From: Mycoplasmopsis gallinacea
GTDB taxonomy: Bacteria; Bacillota_I; Bacilli_A; Mycoplasmatales; Metamycoplasmataceae
Length of the DNA stretch: 64,000 nucleotides
Direction of reading: 5' to 3'
Assembly: GCF_012220205.1 (NCBI RefSeq)
Contig: NZ_CP047225.1
Coordinates: forward strand, 124,001-188,000
In this document: positions 45,576 through 59,369 of the stretch, one piece after another
Layout: every line of letters begins with the position of its first letter
How positions within the stretch are numbered: the first letter of the stretch is position 1
Notes under the pieces: model-generated
The model's database searches: none
What the model saw: the letters and a program-made list of their open reading frames with translations, nothing else
What the model was told of the DNA's origin: nothing
Translations under genes and position numbers: made by a program

Positions 45576-47454
45576 TTTCTTCCCCTCCTTGTTCCTTAAC
45601 TATTAAATTATTGTTTATATTATTATCACTTGGTTCATCTTTTATTTCTTCTTGTTGCCCATTTTTATGAGACATAAATAAACCAATTTGTGTTCTACTT
45701 AATTTATTAGCTTTTTCTGTTGCTATAATTTCACCTTCATTAATTACAGCGATAGTATCAGCTAAAGCAAGAACTTCATCAAGTTCATAAGAAATAAGTA
45801 AAATAGCTTTTTTATTAGCTTTTTCTTTCAATATTCTATTGTGAATATTTTTAATTGCCCCAACATCTAAACCACGTGTTGGTTGATTAATTACGATAAG
45901 ATCGTGAGGTGTGCTCATTTCACGCCCAACAATAAATTTTTGTTGATTTCCACCTGAAAGAGATCTAGCAACAGAATATCCTTCTCTTGCACCTCTAACA
46001 TCAAAGTTTTCAAGAATTTTGTTAGTTTCTTTTTTAATTGCTTTGTTTTTTAATACACCAAAATAATTAAAAAATTTATCTCACAATCTTCTGAGAATTG
46101 TGTTTTCATAAATTTTGTAATCAAGAGCTAAACCATGTTTATGTCTATCAGAAGGGATTAATGAAAGACCTAATTTTGATATGTCTAAGACGTTGTATTT
46201 TGCAATATCTATGCTGTTGTTTTCTTGTTCTTTTTTCAGCATCAAGTATTTTTTATTGTAGCTAAATCCAAAAAGACCTAGAGCAATTGAAAAAACAAAG
46301 AAAACTCCTGCATAAATTAAGAAAATTACATGTGATTCTTTAAAAAGTAATTTAGTTTCCAATGAATTGCTATATCCTCCAATAGAACCTAGGATAATAG
46401 TTAAACAAAGAACTAAAGCCGTAAAGATTCAAAGAATAATGGATCTTTTTTTGTAATTTTCTTTTAATAAGTTATGTTTTTCTTTAATAAATTCAGTTGG
46501 CTTAATTTTAATTGAACCTGAAGTTGGGTTTTTCATCCCTGAAACAACATACTCTAAATCTCTTTGACCATTTCCTTCAATTCCTGCAATAGCTAAAATT
46601 TCACCAGCATGAACTTTTAAACTTAAATTATTAAGATTTTTTTCTCCTGCCGTAGAAACATTTTTTAGTTCTAAAACAACATCTTCTTCTTCAAAGGTTT
46701 CTTGATTTGAGGCGTTTTGAATAACTTCAACATCCCCACCAGTCATCATTTTAGCCATATCTTCTTTAGTCACATCAGAAACTTTGAAATTTTGAACAAC
46801 TTCACCTTTTCTAATAACTGTCCCATAATCAGCAACTTTTTCGATTTCACGAAGTTTGTGGGAAATGAAAATAATTGTTTTTCCTTGGTTTTTAAAGATT
46901 TTAAAAGTTTCTAATAATCCCTCAATTTCTTGTTCAGTTAAAACTGCGGTAGGTTCATCAAAAATTAAGATATCTGAATCACGGTAAAGCATCTTCATAA
47001 TTTCAACTTTTTGTTGAACAGAAACACTTTCTTTTCCGCTAAGAGCCTTTAAATCAAAGTGTAAATTAAATTTTTCTTGAATAGTTTTAATTTTAACAAT
47101 GCTAGGCTCATAATTAATTGTTCTTGTGTTTTTATTAACAATTTCTTCACCTAAGATGATGTTTTCCAAGTTAGTATAAACATCTACTAGTTTAAAGTGT
47201 TGGTGCACCATTCCAATCCTAAGTTTATTTGCATCATTAGGATCTTTAATAAACACTGGATTACCATTTACTTTTATCGTTCCAACATCCGGTTCATATA
47301 GACCGAATAAAATAGACATTAACGTACTTTTTCCAGCACCGTTTTCACCAATTAGTGCGTGTATAGTACCTTTTTTTACTTCAAAAGAAATGTTTTTATT
47401 CGCATGTATATTACCGAAACTTTTGGAAATGTTTATAAATTCAATAGCATTCAT
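45541..47454 (-). CDS. Nucleoside ABC transporter ATPase with membrane insertion in the second domain
   Basis: 637 residues, tandem ATP-binding domains of the RbsA/YufO type. First domain: Walker A GENGAGKST (36-44), VSVQQKVEIMKML signature-like region, Walker B DILIFDEPTAVLT. Second domain: GIEGNGQRDL, degenerate Walker A as in the family; then where only a short loop is expected, about 80 residues with two membrane helices (about 340-360 and 378-402: IFTALVLCLTIILGSIGG; IFLIYAGVFFVFSIALGLFG). The normal sequence resumes with IPSDRHKHGLALDY, SLSGGNQQKFIVGRE and QPTRGLDVGA. The fused tail is acidic. Stop at 45541, overlapping the permease. Confidence 0.88.
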
Positions 47455-47483
47455 ATAAGTTCCGTTCTATGTATTAATATTGG

Positions 47484-47506
47484 AAAAATAGGGAGACCCT
47501 ATTTTT
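47484..47506 (-). terminator. Attenuator-like hairpin between binding protein and ABC genes
   Basis: Perfect stem AAAAATAGGG / CCCTATTTTT with a 3-base loop, giving a T5 tail on the minus strand. It lies in the 74-base gap after bmpA, so most transcripts should stop there, giving more binding protein than transporter. Confidence 0.75.
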
Positions 47507-47528
47507 CTTAAATTTATGTAATGTGTTA

Positions 47529-48812
47529 TTATGCAGCTTTAATTGCATTAATAAGAGCTGTTAATCTTTCTGCTTGGCTTGCAATATCTTCCCCATCTTC
47601 AGTAGCTTTTGATGAGTTGATGTATCCAACTTTTGCATTGTCAAAAGATTTGAATTTAGCATCAGCTTCTCTTAATGCAGCATTCATTTTTTCTCTATCT
47701 GCTTCATTTTTAAGGTGTGATGGTGAATATCCTACTCACCCTTCTTTAAATCCTTCTTCTAAAGAAATTATTGAATTTGCTTGTTTATTTTGTAAGTAAC
47801 GAGTTCTTGCTTTGTTACCAAAAATAATTTCTGTAATAACATCATATGCAGCTTGTCCTATTCCTTTGGTAATAGAAGTTAAGAATCTTCCTGCATTTTC
47901 CGGTGATGATAAAGCTTGATCAACATCAACACCAATGATGCTCATTGTTTTGTTGTTTTTGATAACTTCAAATGTTCCTGGTCCTGCGACAGGTAAAATA
48001 ACTTCCGCATTTGTAGAGATATGTTTTGTCACAACTGTTGCCATTGCATCATCAAGTAGAAATCCTGAATCTAAACTAAGTTCATCTGTATGTGTTACTT
48101 TTTTGTTTTGGTTTTCTTTAGCAAAAGATAAAAGACCTTTCAAGAACCCTTCATTAAATGTAGTAACTCCAGGGAATTCTCCACCACCAAATGATGTAAC
48201 AAGTCTTTTTGCTGCATCAGTAGGGTATTTATCTCCTAAAAATTTAGCTGTTGCATAACCTACTATTCAAGCTGATTCCTTAATTTTAAAGTTAAGTCCA
48301 TAAAATTCAGTAAATCCATCCAATTGTGAAGGATCAAGTGAAAAATCTATACCGATAATCTTTACACCTTCTTTTTGTAAAGCAGCTTTATTTTCTTTAA
48401 TGTATTTTTGTATTGGCTTTTGGTGTTTAAATCCTGAAAGAATTCAAATTTTGTTGTGTGAAAGAAGTGCAGCATTATATGCATTTGCATAATTTGTAGG
48501 TTTAACAAAACTTACTGGAATTTTTGTTTTGTCATATACAGTTAAAAGTGCTTCTCATGAAGATTGGTTAAATGATTTATCATCAACATTTCCTTCATCT
48601 GTAATTAAAACTGGTTTTAAGTCTTTCATAGCTGCTGTTACATCAGCGCTACTAAAGTTTTCACCTGAAGTTGAAATATTTGTTACTCGATCTTTTTGAG
48701 CAATATATTGTGTTATATCATCTTCGTCATTACATGAAATAACTGATACCATTGGTAAAATACTTACTAATGATAACCCACCTAAAAGTAAAGTTTTTTT
48801 GAATTTAGCCAT
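47529..48812 (-). CDS. BmpA family nucleoside-binding lipoprotein
   Basis: 427 residues; lipobox MVSVISC (Cys27). BMP/PnrA-like substrate-binding lipoprotein: VLITDEGNVDDKSFNQSS, GVKIIGIDFS, SFGGGEFPGVTTFNEGFLKG, EVILPVAGPG and SIIGVDVDQ follow the family. Captures nucleosides outside the cell for the ABC transporter encoded just downstream. First gene of the operon. An Asp/Gly-rich stretch after the lipobox is the only variable part. Confidence 0.92.
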
Positions 48813-49278
48813 TGTTTATCTCCTAATAATAAATTTTATTTATATAAAAATCTTATTATCATTTAAACTTTTTTGGTTATGTTTAAATTTCTTTGGCAAA
48901 TATTATTTTTATTTTGATGTTTTTATAAGTTTTTATCTCACAAAATGGACGAAAAATTAAAAATTTGTTATTATTAATATGAACGCACAAAAATAAATGT
49001 GAAAAATTTCCAAATTATCTTACTAATAGTAATTATTATTAAAGTTTTTAACCTTTTATTTAAACTTGTTTTAAAATATCTTTTTTATATTTGTTAATTT
49101 CTTTCTTAAATAGATGAGCAATTATTGGAATGTTAACTTATCTTATAACTTTAAATGTTTGCTAATCATTTAATAATGAATCAATAATAAATGCTTGATT
49201 TTACAGTACAAATTAAAGGATGTAAAAATAAATGCTACTGGTAGGTATTATGTGAATTACAGAAATGTAATTCATTTT
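48813..49278. other. 466-base intergenic region, no gene seen
   Basis: Very AT-rich; must hold the bmpA promoter. The only structure I see is a perfect palindrome TGAATTACA / TGTAATTCA with a GAAA loop at 49253-49274 followed by T6, next to the decayed lipoprotein gene. Confidence 0.6.
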
Positions 49279-49610
49279 TTATACAATTTTTTTGAAAGGA
49301 GCAAGTCCTAATCTTGTCACTTCTACTTTAGCTTTTTCTACTGCTAACACAGCAAATTTTTTCAAGCTCTTCATAACCCATAGATTGTCTTAATTTGTCC
49401 ATTAATTCACCAAATTCTTTTTCTTCTTCTGCAGCTGGGCGATGACCTTTTGTTACATTTATTGATAATTTAATGACTAATTTTTATATTTTTTTGATCA
49501 CTCATTTCACCTATTTCATCATTTTTATTTTTTTCTACACATGACGCAACAGCTAAAACCCGTGTTGCTACAATGGCTATTGATGAAAGTTTTAATAGTT
49601 TTTTTAACAT
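49279..49610 (-). pseudogene. Decayed lipoprotein gene
   Basis: Starts with a good lipoprotein signal (MLKKLLKLSS ... LAVASC, Cys24) after GGAGGGAAG, then stops after about 46 codons. In shifted frames the coding sequence goes on as KGHRPAAEEEKEFGELMDKL ... GYEELEK and KFAVLAVEKAKVEVTRLGLA, ending with a stop at 49279. At least two frame changes, so not expressed as one protein. The IS1634-type element lies 170 bases away. Confidence 0.75.
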
Positions 49611-49761
49611 AAACTTCCCTCCAATTTTTTTGAATAACTAATAAAAATTTTAATTAATGCAACATAAGAATTTTTCCCCGTTTTTTTATTCCGTGAATAT
49701 GTCTAAAATATAGTTGAATTGGTTGCTTGGTTTTAGCGATAGAAATTTTCTAAAAAGTACA

Positions 49762-49786
49762 TAAAATTAAGAAACTTTTATTCCCT
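49762..49786. repeat. IS target duplication, left copy (25 bp)
   Basis: Identical to 51630-51654. Confidence 0.88.
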
Positions 49787-49818
49787 CCTGCGTTTCCCAC
49801 TTGCTAGTATAAAAAGCA

Positions 49819-49843
49819 AAATATCCGTTTGAAGCGGATATTT
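49819..49843 (-). terminator. Transposase terminator within IS1634-type element
   Basis: AAATATCCG / CGGATATTT with a 7-base loop; TTTTGCTTTTT tail on the minus strand. Confidence 0.75.
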
Positions 49844-49847
49844 ATTT

Positions 49848-51515
49848 TTACTTTTTAATCATTTCTAAAACTTTTTGAATTAATAGATAGTCATTTCAAC
49901 TATCTTCCAAACTTTTATCTTTAATATCGAAAATTTTGACTGTTTTATTGTTGAATTTTTCTTCAACTTCTATAATGTCATTAATCATTTTGTTTAATCT
50001 ATGTTCTGTAAATTTATCTTTTTGAGATAAACCTATTAAATCATTAATTTTGAAAACTAAGAATTTCATTAAAACTAAACTTAAAAAGCAAAGACAGATA
50101 TAACCAGTAATGTGTTTCCAACTTGATAAATACATGGGTCTAAGAACTAATCTACTCTTTAAGCTTCTAAAATTCTCTTCAACTTTTCATTGTTTTGCAT
50201 ATAAATCTACAATTTGATCAGGAGTTAAATCATGTCTATTTGTCTCGTAAACATAATATCCATCGAATTTTTCATCTTGCAAAATCTTTTCGTTATCAAG
50301 TTCATAATAACCAGATTTGTCAACAGCTTTAAAGAATCTATATTTCTTCCCGCCTGCAATATCTTCATAAGAAACTTTTCCGTTTTTAGCTTTCTTGAGG
50401 AAGTTATTGATTAAAATTTGTCTATCTTCTGCATCTTTTCTTGCTCTCTTCTTACTAAAAGTAATGATTCTTTTTCTTATTTTTCCATTGATTCTACCGT
50501 TTCTATATTGAGAAAGAAATTCTTCTGATTTATGCACTAAACCGGTTTTAGAATGAATATAACCTTCTTGGTTTAAAACAAATTCTTTAAAGTCTTTTGT
50601 TCCTGTTTTCATCCGGTAAGAAATAATGAATTTTAAACCTTTGGACTCTAAAAATCTGATGTTTTTGTTTAAAGACATACCTTTATCAGCGATAATTGTA
50701 ATTTGTTTTATCTTATATATTTTTTGAATTTCCAAGACAAAAGGGATGAATGTGTTTGCATCTGTTGTATTTCCAGGAAAGACTTTGTAATGTAGTGGAA
50801 TTCCGTTTGAATCAGTTGCTAGCCCAATAACAATTTGATCTTCTTTAAACTTACCGTCCTTTGAATAACCAGGTTTTTTGTACCCTTCTCTACTAAAAGT
50901 TTCAAAATAAGTAGTGGTGGAATCATATCATATGATTTCTACATCTTTTTTGTGTTCATTTACAAGAACTGAATTTACATTTTGTAAAATTTGCCCCCTA
51001 TTTTCAGCGATGTAATCTAACGATCTGTAAAAAGAATTTTTAGAATAAACAAATTCTTGTTCTTTTTTTAGACTATTGAAAGTGCCTAAAATACTTAATG
51101 GCTCTTTTAATCTTTGATAAATTTGTTGCATCACAACTTCTTTTAAACTTACTGATTTTGTTTTATGACAGTCTTTAAAAATGTCAAAATGATCAACCAA
51201 CGAAGAAACAAGTTCATATCCCTTAAATCTTTTTCTATATTCAACAAGATCATTTTTGTTTTCTTTAAACTTTTGATTAATAATTTCAATAATTTCTTCT
51301 TTGGGAGTTGTTAAAGGTATGTCTTTAACAAGCATTTTGATTTTTTCAATTGAATTTTTTTGATACTTCTCAAAGTCATGTTCATATCCAACCCCAAATC
51401 TCGTTTCATATCCTGTGCCTTTTATTTTTCTGCACCCGACCTGTATATATGTACCTGCTTTTTGTTTAGAAACACACAATATTCATGTTCTTTTTTCTTT
51501 TGTTTTTGCTTGCAT
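49848..51515 (-). CDS. IS1634-family (IS4-type DDE) transposase
   Basis: 555 residues, intact with TGA Trp codons. Catalytic Asp region DVEIIWYDSTTTYFE (near residue 195), second Asp ITIIADKGMSLNKN (near 270), and Glu in the YREK-like block WKVEENFRSLKSRL (near 445), in the order of IS4/IS1634 transposases. No ribosome site; a TATAAT box lies 6 bases before this ATG, which would put the transcript start on the ATG, so it is probably leaderless. An in-frame ATG at 51521 is the other option. Complete gene plus perfect ends suggests an active copy. Confidence 0.87.
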
Positions 51516-51629
51516 GCACATATTATATCATATTTTACCTAGTAAATTACTAGGTTTTTTACATATTTATTAGATAAATATGTACTGCTGCGAAAATGTA
51601 AAAAAACTCACTTAAGTGGGAAACGCAGG

Positions 51630-51654
51630 TAAAATTAAGAAACTTTTATTCCCT
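51630..51654. repeat. IS target duplication, right copy (25 bp)
   Basis: Identical to 49762-49786. Confidence 0.88.
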
Positions 51655-51683
51655 TATAACGAGAAAAGCAAAAAAGATAAGAA

Positions 51684-51727
51684 AAAACACAACAAATGAA
51701 GATAAAAAATCCTATTTGTCGTGTTTT
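51684..51727 (-). terminator. trxB terminator
   Basis: AAAACACAACAAAT pairs with ATTTGTCGTGTTTT (one mismatch); T-run on the minus strand. Confidence 0.8.
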
Positions 51728-51736
51728 GAATAAATA

Positions 51737-53696
<1,960 letters not shown>

Positions 53697-53697
<1 letters not shown>

Positions 53698-54626
53698 TAA
53701 TTATCTCCTTCCATTCTTCTACGTTCCATTTCTTCAAGCACATTAAGTCCATCATGTCTTGATAAGTAGGTACTTACAGCCGCTTCAATTAATGATGCAA
53801 CTGATCCACCTTCTTTGATTGGAACCATAATTTTTTTAATACTACGATTAAGCACAGGGTATTTTAAAATCTCAATACCAAGACGATCTAGATCATTTTG
53901 ACGATCTTTTTTAACAAGTTCGACTACTAAGTTAATTTGACATGATGAAGCAACTGATCTAATTCCATAGGTATATTTAACATCAATAATTCCAATCCCT
54001 CTAACTTCAAGCATATTACGAGTGATTTTTGGAGATCTACCAATGAACATATTTCCCACGTTTTTAATGATAACTGAATCATCACTAATTAAAATATGAC
54101 CTTTTTGGACAAGTTCGAGAGCTGCTTCACTTTTTCCAACTCCGCTATCACCAATGATCATAACTCCAACCCCACCAACAAGAACAAGGCAACCATGCAC
54201 TTGCGCTTCTTCTGAGAAGAAATTATTTAAAAATAAACTAACATCAATTGAAATTTGAGATGTTGACGAATTCATATGTGATACTGGTACTTTATACATA
54301 TCAGCTACTTCAATAATTCATTCAAGCACCTCTTCATCCACTCCTTTTGATAAAAGTAAAAGTGGTGGTTGGTGTTGAAGTACGTGATGAATTGAAGCTT
54401 GAGCTTGTGTTTTACCTAAATTTTTAAATCAGTAGTTTTCACTAGTTCCTCAAACAATAACGTTCATGTTGATTCTACCATTTGAGATTTTTTCAGCAAG
54501 CTCAAGACCTGCACGTTTAATAGTAGGAACCAAAATGTCATTGTAATTAAGTTCTTTAGTAGTGTTGACTAATTTGAGTTCAAAGAAATTGATAACTTCT
54601 TTTACATTAACTTTTGTTTTAATCAT
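53697..54626 (-). CDS. hprK: HPr kinase/phosphorylase
   Basis: 309 residues, one TGA Trp. Phosphorylates Ser46 of HPr and removes it, controlling PTS sugar uptake. Walker A GDSGVGKSEAALEL (near residue 155), the HPrK signature LEVRGIGIIDVKYTYG and the catalytic His in the preceding part (SHMNSST is a variant of the usual H-G motif; HGCLVLVGG follows). Start at 54626 behind AGAGGTTAG. First gene of hprK-lgt-trxB. Confidence 0.93.
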
Positions 54627-54665
54627 TCTAACCTCTATATTTTCTTTTATCAATTATAAACTTTT

Positions 54666-57509
54666 TTAAGCCATAATTTTTTTAAGAAACATACCTGTGT
54701 AACTACCTTCAATATTAGATACTTGCTCTGGTGTTCCACTAGCTACAATTAACCCACCATTAACACCACCATCAGGGCCTAGATCAATTAAATAATCGCA
54801 AGACTTAATCACATCTAAATTATGCTCAATTACTAAAACAGTATCTCCATTATCAACAATCCGGTTAAGAATTTTTAAAAGTTTCTTAACATCGTGAGTA
54901 TGAAGTCCAGTGGTTGGCTCATCAAGCACATAAATTGTTTTACCAGTAGGTTTTTTCTGTAAGAAAGTAGCAAGCTTAATTCTTTGTGCTTCTCCACCAC
55001 TAAGAGTTGTAGACATTTGACCTAATTTAATGTATCCAAGCCCTACATCAGCAAGGATTTGTAATTTTTCAATAATTTTTACTCTGTTTTGGAAAAACTC
55101 TAAAGCTTCATCAACTGTCATTTCTAAAACATCTGAAATATTTTTACCATGATACTGAATTTCAAGTGTTTCACGGTTATATCTTGCTCCATCGCATTGG
55201 TCACAAGCTACAAAAACATCTGGCAGAAAGTGCATTTCAATTTTAATAAACCCATCACCGCTACATTTTTCACATCTACCACCAGGGACATTAAAGCTAA
55301 ATCTACTTTTGGTGTATCCACGCACTCTAGATTCTTCAACTGCTGAGAAAATATCCCTAATATCATCAAATACACCTGTATAAGTAGCTGGATTACTTCT
55401 TGGAGTTCTTCCAATTGGAGATTGGCTTACTGGCACGACCTTATCAATCGCTTCAAGCCCTTGAATTGAATCAAAAGCAGCTCTTTTACTGTTAAGCCCA
55501 TCAGCAAGTCCAAGCATTTGTTGAATTCCTTTAACTAAAATTTCATTTACAAGGGTACTTTTACCGCTTCCTGAAACTCCAGTTACCCCGACAAATTTAC
55601 CAAGCGGGATTTTTGCATCAATTCCTTTAAGGTTGTTTTCTTTAGCATTTTTAATTGTTATTACTTTACCATTTCCACTTCTACGAGTTTGTGGAACTGG
55701 GATAGTTCATTCATGAGATAAGTATTTTCCAGTAATTGAGTTTTCGTTTTTTACAATTTCTTCTAAGCTTCCGCTAGCAACTACTTGTCCACCATCAACT
55801 CCAGCTTTAGGACCAATATCAACGATTCAATCAGCTTCATACATTGTATCTTCATCATGTTCAACAACAATTAAAGTATTTCCTAAATCAACCATTTTTC
55901 TAAGGGTATGAATTAGTTTTAAGTTATCTTTTTGATGAAGACCAATCGAAGGTTCGTCAAGCACATATAAAACACCAGTTAAATTTGAACCAATTTGAGT
56001 TGCAAGTCTAATTCTTTGTGCTTCTCCACCACTAAGAGTTTCAGCGTTTCTTTCTAAAGTTAAATAATCAAGACCTACATTTTTTAAAAATGTTAGCCGA
56101 TCAGTTAATTCTTTAGTAATTAAAGATGAAATTTGTTTTTCTTGCTCGCTAAAGTTATTGAAAATTGTTTCGAAATTAATAAGAAGATCATTAACAGATA
56201 ATTTAGTGAATTCATGAATATTTTTGTGATCAATTTTTATTGCAAGTGCATTTTGATTAAGCCTTGCACCCTTGCAAATATGGCAAGTGAATGAACCCAT
56301 ATATTTTTTAATTCAGTCCCTAATTCTTTCAGAAGAAGTTTCATAATACATACGCTCAATTTTGGTTAAAATCCCCTCAATTGGTTTGTAACGACGAATA
56401 ACGTTTCCGCTTGAACTAGTCATTTCGTATTCAATATCATCTTTAGAACCATATTTAATGATTTCAAGCTCATTTTTATTCATTTCATCAATTGGAGTAT
56501 GAATTGAAATATTGTAGTGATTTAAAAGAGCTTGAAATTCTTGTCATTCAAGGTTTTGAGTATTAACTGTATTTTCAAAATACTTAATAGCACCTTGTTC
56601 AATTGTTCTTCATTTATCTTGGACAACTGCATCAAAATCGGCTTTAAATTCTACACCAAGACCCTTACAGTTTTCACACATTCCAAATGGAGCATTGAAA
56701 CTAAAAAGTCTAGTTTCAATTTTTGGAATTGTGAAATCTTTATAGATACATGCATGAGTTTTTGAGTAAATTTCAGTTTTTTGTTCATCTAAATTTTCAA
56801 CTTTTACAAGCCCATTTGCTTTATCAGAAGCAATATCAATAGCTTCAGCAATCCGGTTGTAATTTTCTTCATTTAAAACCACACGGTCAATGACTAAATC
56901 AATTGTGTGCTTAATATTTTTTTCAAGGCGAATTGGTTCATCTAAAAGCATAATTTCGCCATCAATTTTGACTCTCAAGTAACCTTCACTTTTGATTTTA
57001 TCTAAGAGTTTTTGGTGAGTTCCTTTTTCACCTTCCACAATTGGTGAGTAAATAATTAACTTTGAACCTTCTTTAGCTTTGTAGATGCTATTTAAAATAT
57101 CTTTTGAAGTTTGTGAGGTAATTTCAATGTTGTGATTCGGACAATAAGCTTTTCCAATCCGTGCAAAAAGCAAACGTAAATAATCATAAATTTCAGTTAC
57201 AGTACCAACTGTTGAACGTGGATTATTATGCACTGTTTTTTGCTCAATTGAAATAGCTGGTGAAAGCCCTTCAATTGAATCAACATCAGGTTTTTTAGTT
57301 CCTCCTAAAAACATACGTGCATAGCTTGAAAGAGAATCAACATATCTTCTTCTTCCTTCTTCATAAATAGTGTTAAAAGCTAGGGAGCTTTTACCACTTC
57401 CACTTAATCCGGTAAAGACAATTAACTTGTTTTTAGGCAAAGTTAAAGATACATTTTTAAGATTATTTTCTCTTGCCCCTTTAATAATAAGTAAATCTTC
57501 TTTTTTCAT
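54666..57509 (-). CDS. uvrA: Excinuclease ABC subunit A
   Basis: 947 residues with TGA Trp codons. ATPase that finds damage and loads UvrB (7612-9600). Walker A in [19 protein letters not shown] (near residue 34), [14 protein letters not shown], first zinc finger partly visible (CENCKGLG, and [12 protein letters not shown]), [20 protein letters not shown], second-domain zinc finger [20 protein letters not shown] followed by [10 protein letters not shown], and second signature [14 protein letters not shown]. Length is standard. Convergent with nothing: next gene upstream is separated by a short promoter gap. Confidence 0.97.
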
Positions 57510-57557
57510 AAATTCCCTTTATTGTAATTTCAATCAAATAAATTTTAAAATTATACA

Positions 57558-58046
57558 CTATAAAGATATTTCACATCCATTAAAAGGTTCAAGTTTAAAA
57601 TCAACATTTTCTAAAAAACTTCATTTTTCCACTAAATTAAAGTCATAAATTAAGCTTTTGATATCTTTAGCTGTCCCATCAAGTTTTAAAAAACTAAAAA
57701 TCTTGCATCCGTTTTGATAAATAATTTCTTTGCTTGCTTCTTGATTTTTAGCTAGCTCTAATTTGATTGCTTCAAATGATGCTTTGTGCTCTTCATTATC
57801 AGTTTCTAGTTTTCCATTTTCATTTAAAAATTGAAAAAGAGGAACGCTAAAATCTTTAAGAACCAAATCAAAATTATTGTAAGTTTCAAATTTTGAAACA
57901 AGAAGCTGGCTATCAATTTCTAAATTTGTTTTTGAACTAATTTGTTTAAAAACTTTGATAAAACTTTCGTAAATAGAAGCTGGGTTAATAGTTAAAAACA
58001 AAATTAAATCTTTGTTTTCTTGAATTTCTGCTGCTTTATAAAACAT
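57558..58046 (-). CDS. Unknown small protein coupled to plsY
   Basis: 162 residues, one TGA Trp. No signal peptide or membrane segment; mixed helices and strands. Its ATG overlaps the plsY stop (TAATG), so it is co-translated with it. I recognise no family. Position between plsY and uvrA is the only hint, and says little. Confidence 0.75.
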
Positions 58047-58717
58047 TAGATTCTGGTTTTACTTTCCTTTCCTTTGATTAATCTTTGAATGTTGGTTCTG
58101 TGCATAAACACAATTAAAAACGCAACTACTAAGTAAATAAGTAATGAGCTATATCAAGGTGAATATCAATTTGTAAATTGAGTTCCAAAATCGGTTAAAA
58201 GATAAGCAAAAGCTCCTACATATAAAATCATAAAAATTCCGCTTATGATACTTGCAAGTGAAACATACTTAGTTTTGAAGTAAATCCCTAAGAAAATAAG
58301 CGCTCCAATTGGAAGCAGTAAAATATCAATTGCGATAATAAAACCAATGGTGCAAGCTACTCCCTTACCTCCTTTGAATTTAAAAAACACTGGTCAAACG
58401 TGACCTAAAATGCAACCTAATCCTGCAAGAAGCGGAAGGAAAGTGTAAGTGTTTTTTCAAGGAATTAATGCTGAAATTAAAAAGCATAAATAAACTGATG
58501 AAAAGGTCTTAACAACATCAATTAAAAGCACGATTAGGGCAAAGTTTTTTCCAAAAACCCTAAGTGAATTAGTTGCCCCTCCATTTTGTGAAAAATGGTC
58601 TCTAACATCATTTTTCTTTCAGTATTTTGACAAAATAACTGATGTATTTGCAGAGCCAATTAGATACCCAAAAAGAAGAAAACTAAAGTTGATTAGAACT
58701 ACGTAAAAAATTATCAT
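58046..58717 (-). CDS. plsY: Glycerol-3-phosphate acyltransferase PlsY
   Basis: 223 residues; about six membrane helices. Transfers acyl from acyl-phosphate to glycerol-3-phosphate, the first step of phospholipid synthesis. Conserved LFGYLIGSANTSVILSK, NGGATNSLRVFGK (motif 1) and GHVWPVFFKFKGGKGVACT (motif 2). AGAAAGG site before the ATG. Confidence 0.94.
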
Positions 58718-58782
58718 ATTTCGCCTTTCTATTTATGCTTTTGTGATTAACATAATATATATTATTTTATATAATTAATTAT

Positions 58783-59346
58783 ATGAAAAAAGAATTTAAT
58801 ATTAGATTGGTTGAGCTACCAGATACAGTTTTAAGAAAGAAATCATTACCAGTAGGATGACCTCTTTCTGAAGAAGATGTTGAGCTTGCTGAAAAGATGA
58901 TTTATCACATTGATGACTCACAAAAGGAGGATACTAAATTTAGACCTGGGGTCGGGGTTGCTGCTGTGCAATATGGAACTTTAAAAAGAGCATTTTACAT
59001 TTATCTTCAAGATGAAAACGGAAATGAATACTTTAAAGATGTTCTATTTAATCCGATTGTTGTATCAAAAAGTGATCGTTTAGTTGCTCTTAGTGAAGGA
59101 GAAGGTTGTCTAAGTGTAAGCGAAGAATGACCAGATCAAGAAGGGCTTGTACCTAGAAGCCAAAGAATTATTGTTGAAGCTTTTAGCTACACAACTAAAA
59201 AATGATCAAGATACGATGTTCAAGATTACCTTGCTATTGTATTCCAACATGAACTAGATCACTTAGATGGTAAATTGTTTATTGATCGGATTAACAAAAA
59301 AGACCCTTGATATAAGCACAAGAAAAGAAAAATTAAGTTAATCTAA
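58783..59346 (+). CDS. def: Peptide deformylase
   Basis: 187 residues, TGA Trp codons. Removes the N-formyl group from new proteins. Three motifs: [10 protein letters not shown] (motif 1), EGCLSV (motif 2, metal Cys), [10 protein letters not shown] (motif 3, HExxH metal site). No ribosome site: TATAAT ends 8 bases before the ATG, so the message is probably leaderless. Divergent from plsY. Confidence 0.96.
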
Positions 59347-59369
59347 TGGAAAATTAGGAAAGGAAAGTT

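Larger units (their letters stand above)
49787..51629 (-). mobile_element. IS1634-family insertion sequence
   Basis: 1,843 bp with 16-bp perfect inverted ends CCTGCGTTTCCCACTT and 25-bp flanking direct repeats. Long, variable duplications are a known trait of IS1634 from Mycoplasma mycoides. One intact transposase gene; a hairpin at 49819-49843 acts as its terminator. A solo end of the same type is at 9638. Confidence 0.85.
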
